A DNA stretch of 64,000 nt, taken from NCBI GenBank assembly GCA_002726235.1, contig PBSN01000013.1, positions 14,124 through 78,123 of the forward strand, in the 5' to 3' direction. The stretch is from Nitrospiraceae bacterium. GTDB taxonomy: Bacteria; Nitrospirota; Nitrospiria; Nitrospirales; UBA2166. This document shows positions 63,238 to 64,000 of this stretch, in pieces. How positions within the stretch are numbered: position 1 is the stretch's first letter; each line of letters begins with the position of its first letter. Under the pieces are notes generated by a model. The model ran no database searches. It was not told the DNA's origin and saw only the letters and a list, made by a program, of their open reading frames with translations. Made by a program: the position numbers and the translations under genes.

Positions 63238-64000
63238 TTAAATATTAAAATATTTCTCTACCGTAAGATATCGCTCGCCCGTATCGCATACTACCGTCAC
63301 GACAGTTTTGCCAGGGCCGAGCTCTTTCGCGACTTGTTGCGCGGCAAACACATTAGCTCCAGAGGATATGCCAGTGAGGAGTCCTTCGGTGCGCGCCAAT
63401 TGCTTGGTCGTTCGGTAGGCGTCGTCGTCGCTTACGGTGATGACTCGATCAAGAATTGACTGGTTGAGCACTTTCGGAACAAATCCTGCCCCAATGCCCT
63501 GGATCTTATGCGGTCCGGGTTCTCCGCCGGACAATACCGGTGATCCCGCCGGTTCCACCGCGATAATTTGCACCGCGGGACGCTTTGCCTTCAGCACTTC
63601 GCCGACCCCCGTAATTGTTCCTCCAGTTCCGACGGCTGCCACAAATGCATCGATGTTTCCTGCGCGCGCATCCCATATTTCCGGCCCTGTCGTGCGTCGA
63701 TGCATGGCGGGATTGGCAGCATTCGAAAATTGATCCGGCATCAGGTATGTGGGGTGCTGGGCTACGATGTTTTCAGCTTCGGTGATCGACCCGCTCATTC
63801 CTTCCCATGCAGGGGTGAGCACTAACTGGGCACCATAGGAGGAGAGGAGGCTGGCGCGTTCCATGCTCATGCTTTCTGGCATAACCAGAATCAGCTTATA
63901 TCCACGCACCGCAGAAATCATGGCAAGCCCGATGCCGGTATTGCCACTTGTGGGCTCGACCATTGTTGCGCCTGGTTTCAAGATTCCCTGACGCTCCGCT
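63238..64000 (-). CDS. Cysteine synthase (CysK/CysM family), truncated by window end
   Basis: The C-terminal 253 residues of a PLP enzyme that makes cysteine from O-acetylserine or O-phosphoserine; the PLP-Lys N-terminal part lies beyond the window. Visible motifs are [33 protein letters not shown], and the C-terminal [12 protein letters not shown]. The frame stays open to position 64000. In CysO systems the partner CysM accepts sulfur from the carrier; in the classic route CysK uses sulfide. cysE at 41723 would supply O-acetylserine. CysK or CysM cannot be decided from this portion. Confidence 0.9.
   Translation of the reverse strand, partial: AERQGILKPGATMVEPTSGNTGIGLAMISAVRGYKLILVMPESMSMERASLLSSYGAQLVLTPAWEGMSGSITEAENIVAQHPTYLMPDQFSNAANPAMHRRTTGPEIWDARAGNIDAFVAAVGTGGTITGVGEVLKAKRPAVQIIAVEPAGSPVLSGGEPGPHKIQGIGAGFVPKVLNQSILDRVITVSDDDAYRTTKQLARTEGLLTGISSGANVFAAQQVAKELGPGKTVVTVVCDTGERYLTVEKYFNI

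Noticed and set aside
1-64000. CRISPR arrays, rRNA genes, insertion sequences, prophage
   Set aside because: No regularly spaced direct repeats, rRNA motifs, transposases or phage structural genes were seen.

Overview
The window reads as a bacterial chromosome segment of about 50% GC with densely packed housekeeping operons. Gene content points to the Nitrospirota, most likely a Nitrospira-like organism. The grounds are a ferredoxin-lipA pair, an Nfu-Mrp-DUF971 block, a citramalate synthase (isoleucine) route next to the aspartate-family genes, ihfA-merR-tRNA-Pro, periplasmic c-type cytochromes, and diverged intergenic repeats ending near TTTTCAACAG. The taxonomic call is inference; no rRNA is present.

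Layout. 1-4.65 kb: repeat-rich and gene-poor DNA around one collagen-like lipoprotein. 4.7-8.9 kb: a giant secreted Kelch/InlB-repeat protein. 9.3-17.6 kb: minus-strand housekeeping genes (lipocalin-like, nth, proS, a DUF523/TudS-like gene, an unannotated 44-aa membrane protein, queC, an HtrA protease, an ABC exporter, lipA, ferredoxin). 17.8-21 kb: plus-strand Fe-S genes (Rrf2 regulator, Nfu, Mrp, DUF971), then a Lrp-type RAM protein and a 30-aa bS22-like protein. 21.2-25.9 kb: a calcium-repeat serine protease, unknown genes and a DASS transporter. 26-34.3 kb: aminotransferase, hom, thrC, lysC, a SUMF1-like gene, cimA, ihfA, merR and tRNA-Pro. 34.5-40.8 kb: a YqaA-like protein, cysS, a large VWA protein, mdh and a 31-aa membrane peptide. 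41-43.6 kb (minus): lipoprotein, cysE, ispF, ispD.

The most striking region is 43.78-52.35 kb. It starts with a strong promoter, a roughly 440-nt leader and an intrinsic terminator. Then follow a di-haem cytochrome c peroxidase, a Tat-exported Rieske protein, a molybdopterin oxidoreductase of the AioA/IdrA family, a cupredoxin-like protein, a second di-haem peroxidase and a monohaem cytochrome c. The Rieske + AioA-type subunit + two peroxidases is the component set of the iodate reductase IdrABP1P2, but gene order differs and two electron-transfer proteins are added. One arsenite-binding residue of AioA appears to be Lys. I infer a periplasmic respiratory or detoxifying oxyanion enzyme, possibly iodate reductase-like, with a new architecture.

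52.4-59.3 kb holds accessory genes: a second SUMF1-like protein, an HEWTH-containing protein flanked by imperfect direct repeats, a DMT-family permease, and a membrane-anchored protein made of paired-cysteine repeats. 59.4-64 kb is a minus-strand protein-thiocarboxylate sulfur-transfer cluster: JAMM peptidase, two E1-like enzymes, a NIL-domain protein, a sulfur carrier ending Gly-Gly-Asn, a threonine-synthase-like enzyme, and a cysteine synthase cut by the window edge.
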